Part shown: positions 6,273 to 6,605 of the stretch, piece after piece
How the letters are laid out: each line of letters opens with the position of its first letter
Numbering within the stretch: the stretch's first letter is position 1
NCBI GenBank assembly: GCA_029573975.1
Contig: JAKQBU010000383.1
Location: 1-6,605 of the forward strand
Length of the DNA stretch: 6,605 bases
Direction: 5' to 3'
Source: Planctomycetota bacterium
Lineage (GTDB): Bacteria > Planctomycetota > Phycisphaerae > Sedimentisphaerales > SM23-30
The notes under the pieces: generated by a model
Database searches by the model: none
Seen by the model: the letters and a program-made list of their open reading frames with translations, nothing else
What the model was told of the DNA's origin: nothing
Position numbers and translations under genes: made by a program

Positions 6273-6347
6273 TATTTTGCGTTTTAGAAAATTGTCATAA
6301 GTCCTTATTATTGGATTTGGGGAAATTGATGTAAGTGCTTATTTTGC
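6265..6347 (+). repeat. Three TAAG-N2-CTTA-like sites spaced 33-34 bp
   Basis: TAAGTCGTTATTTTGC begins at 6265, TAAGTCCTTATTATTG at 6298 and TAAGTGCTTATTTTGC at 6332, spacings of 33 and 34 bp. The second and third cores, TAAGTCCTTA and TAAGTGCTTA, are perfect 4-bp-arm palindromes with a 2-bp centre; the first has one mismatch. The sequences between the cores also resemble each other loosely (each has a GAAA or GGAAA followed by a TTG or GTG). This is either a degenerate tandem repeat or an array of regulator sites between the phosphatase gene and whatever lies to the right. Confidence 0.55.
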
Positions 6348-6383
6348 ATGGAAAGTGATGGTCCGATAATAAAGTAGGGATTA

Positions 6384-6401
6384 TAACGGTTGTAACGGTT
6401 G
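6384..6401 (+). repeat. Tandem 9-bp duplication TAACGGTTG
   Basis: TAACGGTTG at 6384-6392 is repeated exactly at 6393-6401. It sits at the left edge of the C-free, GTAA-rich stretch. Confidence 0.7.
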
Positions 6402-6484
6402 GGTAAGATTTTTGGTAAGGTGGGTAAGAAATTTGGTAATTTGTAATGGTTAGGTTGAGTTGGTAAATGTTGAAGAAAGTGTAA
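6392..6484 (+). repeat. GTAA-rich stretch with almost no C on the + strand
   Basis: GTAA starts at 6392, 6403, 6415, 6424, 6436, 6443, 6463 and 6481. From 6397 to 6484 there is no C at all on the + strand (88 nt), while G is common. The early spacings of 11, 12, 9 and 12 bp are close to one helical turn. Read on the minus strand the stretch is C-containing and G-free, the composition favoured by Rho loading sites. No convincing coding sequence is seen. Confidence 0.5.
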
Positions 6485-6534
6485 CAAAAGATGAAGAAAG
6501 TGATAAAAAAGCGTGTTAAAGTGGTATAAAAGTG
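6471..6534 (+). repeat. AAAGTG words in helical phase (21, 21, 11 bp)
   Basis: AAAGTG starts at 6476, 6497, 6518 and 6529. The first two are inside an exact 11-bp direct repeat, TGAAGAAAGTG (6471-6481 and 6492-6502). Spacings of 21, 21 and 11 bp put all four on nearly the same face of the helix, as in curved DNA or a cooperative binding array. The array ends 20 bp before the ATG at 6555. Confidence 0.5.
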
Positions 6535-6554
6535 GGGCAAAACATATAGAAAAC

Positions 6555-6605
6555 ATGAATGAAAAAATGCGATTTTTGGGCGGACCATCGATTCTCAAGA
6601 GATTG
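6555..6605 (+). CDS. Possible start of a + strand gene (partial, unrecognised)
   Basis: An ATG at 6555 opens a frame that stays open for 17 codons to the window end, beginning MNEKMRFLGGPSILKRL. A second in-frame ATG is at 6567. Base composition moves from very AT-rich to balanced just here, as often happens at a gene start. A TATAAA word (6525-6530) could be a -10 box, but no -35 or Shine-Dalgarno is evident. The fragment is too short to assign a function, and the real neighbour could equally lie on the other strand. Confidence 0.22.
   Translation, partial: MNEKMRFLGGPSILKRL

Larger units (their letters stand above)
6128..6605. other. Right-hand region without a convincing gene
   Basis: After the phosphatase gene promoter there is a pyrimidine-rich tract on the + strand (about 6199-6236), then the TAAG-type sites, then a G/A/T-only stretch and the phased AAAGTG words. 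GC skew therefore flips sign near 6240. Long minus-strand frames here encode only low-complexity Phe/Tyr/Thr-rich sequence and are explained by the base bias. No RNA gene or CRISPR array was recognised. Confidence 0.5.

Noticed and set aside
6265..6347. CRISPR array
   Set aside because: Only three degenerate copies, with cores of about 16 bp and spacers of about 17 bp that resemble each other, and no cas gene.
6199..6400. Replication origin suggested by the GC-skew flip and AT-rich repeats
   Set aside because: No DnaA-box-like TTATNCACA sequence and no origin-linked gene such as dnaA or dnaN was seen. The skew change is explained by the local low-complexity tracts.
6295..6598. Two overlapping minus-strand frames rich in Phe, Tyr, Thr and Pro
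   Set aside because: They exist because this strand is nearly G-free. The composition is low-complexity, both frames are equally open, and there is no ribosome site.

Overview
The window is a bacterial chromosomal segment. Its main content is a minus-strand run of four glycan-assembly genes, read right to left: a GT2 polyprenyl-phosphate glycosyltransferase (5136-4144), a large GT-C type membrane glycosyltransferase (4107-1930), a GT4 glycosyltransferase (1917-778), and the first 254 codons of a glutamine-dependent asparagine synthase-family amidotransferase, cut by the window edge (762-1). Gaps between them are 36, 12 and 15 nt, so they form one probable operon. A plausible division of labour, inferred from the families, is as follows. 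The GT2 enzyme charges a lipid carrier with a sugar at the inner face of the membrane. The GT-C enzyme transfers sugars from that carrier at the outer face. The GT4 enzyme extends a cytoplasmic glycan intermediate. The AsnB-like enzyme amidates a sugar acid or another acceptor.

The operon has a strong sigma70-type promoter on the minus strand (TTGACA, 17 bp, TATACT; 5252-5224). A perfect 7-bp-arm dyad overlaps its -10 box and spacer. The roughly 80-nt leader holds a 20-codon ORF whose TAA directly abuts the GTG start of the GT2 gene, and that GTG has a near-perfect Shine-Dalgarno.

Upstream, also on the minus strand but probably a separate transcription unit, lies a 211-residue exported dual-specificity-phosphatase-like protein (6127-5492) with its own candidate promoter (TGGAAA, 17 bp, TATAAT). 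Its active-site loop has Ser where the catalytic Cys should be, so it may be a pseudophosphatase. The gap between it and the glycan operon (5137-5491) is rich in dyad symmetry.

The right end (6128-6605) is about 425 bp without a convincing gene. It contains three TAAG-N2-CTTA-like sites 33-34 bp apart, a stretch of 88 nt with no C on the + strand that is full of GTAA words, and AAAGTG words spaced 21, 21 and 11 bp. A possible + strand gene may begin at 6555. This is the least explained part of the window.

Taxonomy: the moderately GC-rich genes, the long GT-C protein with a C-terminal VWGWYPGIYVAAERFAPTTY-like segment, and the exported phosphatase-like protein would fit Planctomycetota (for example Phycisphaerae). 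That is a weak impression from protein style, not a determination.
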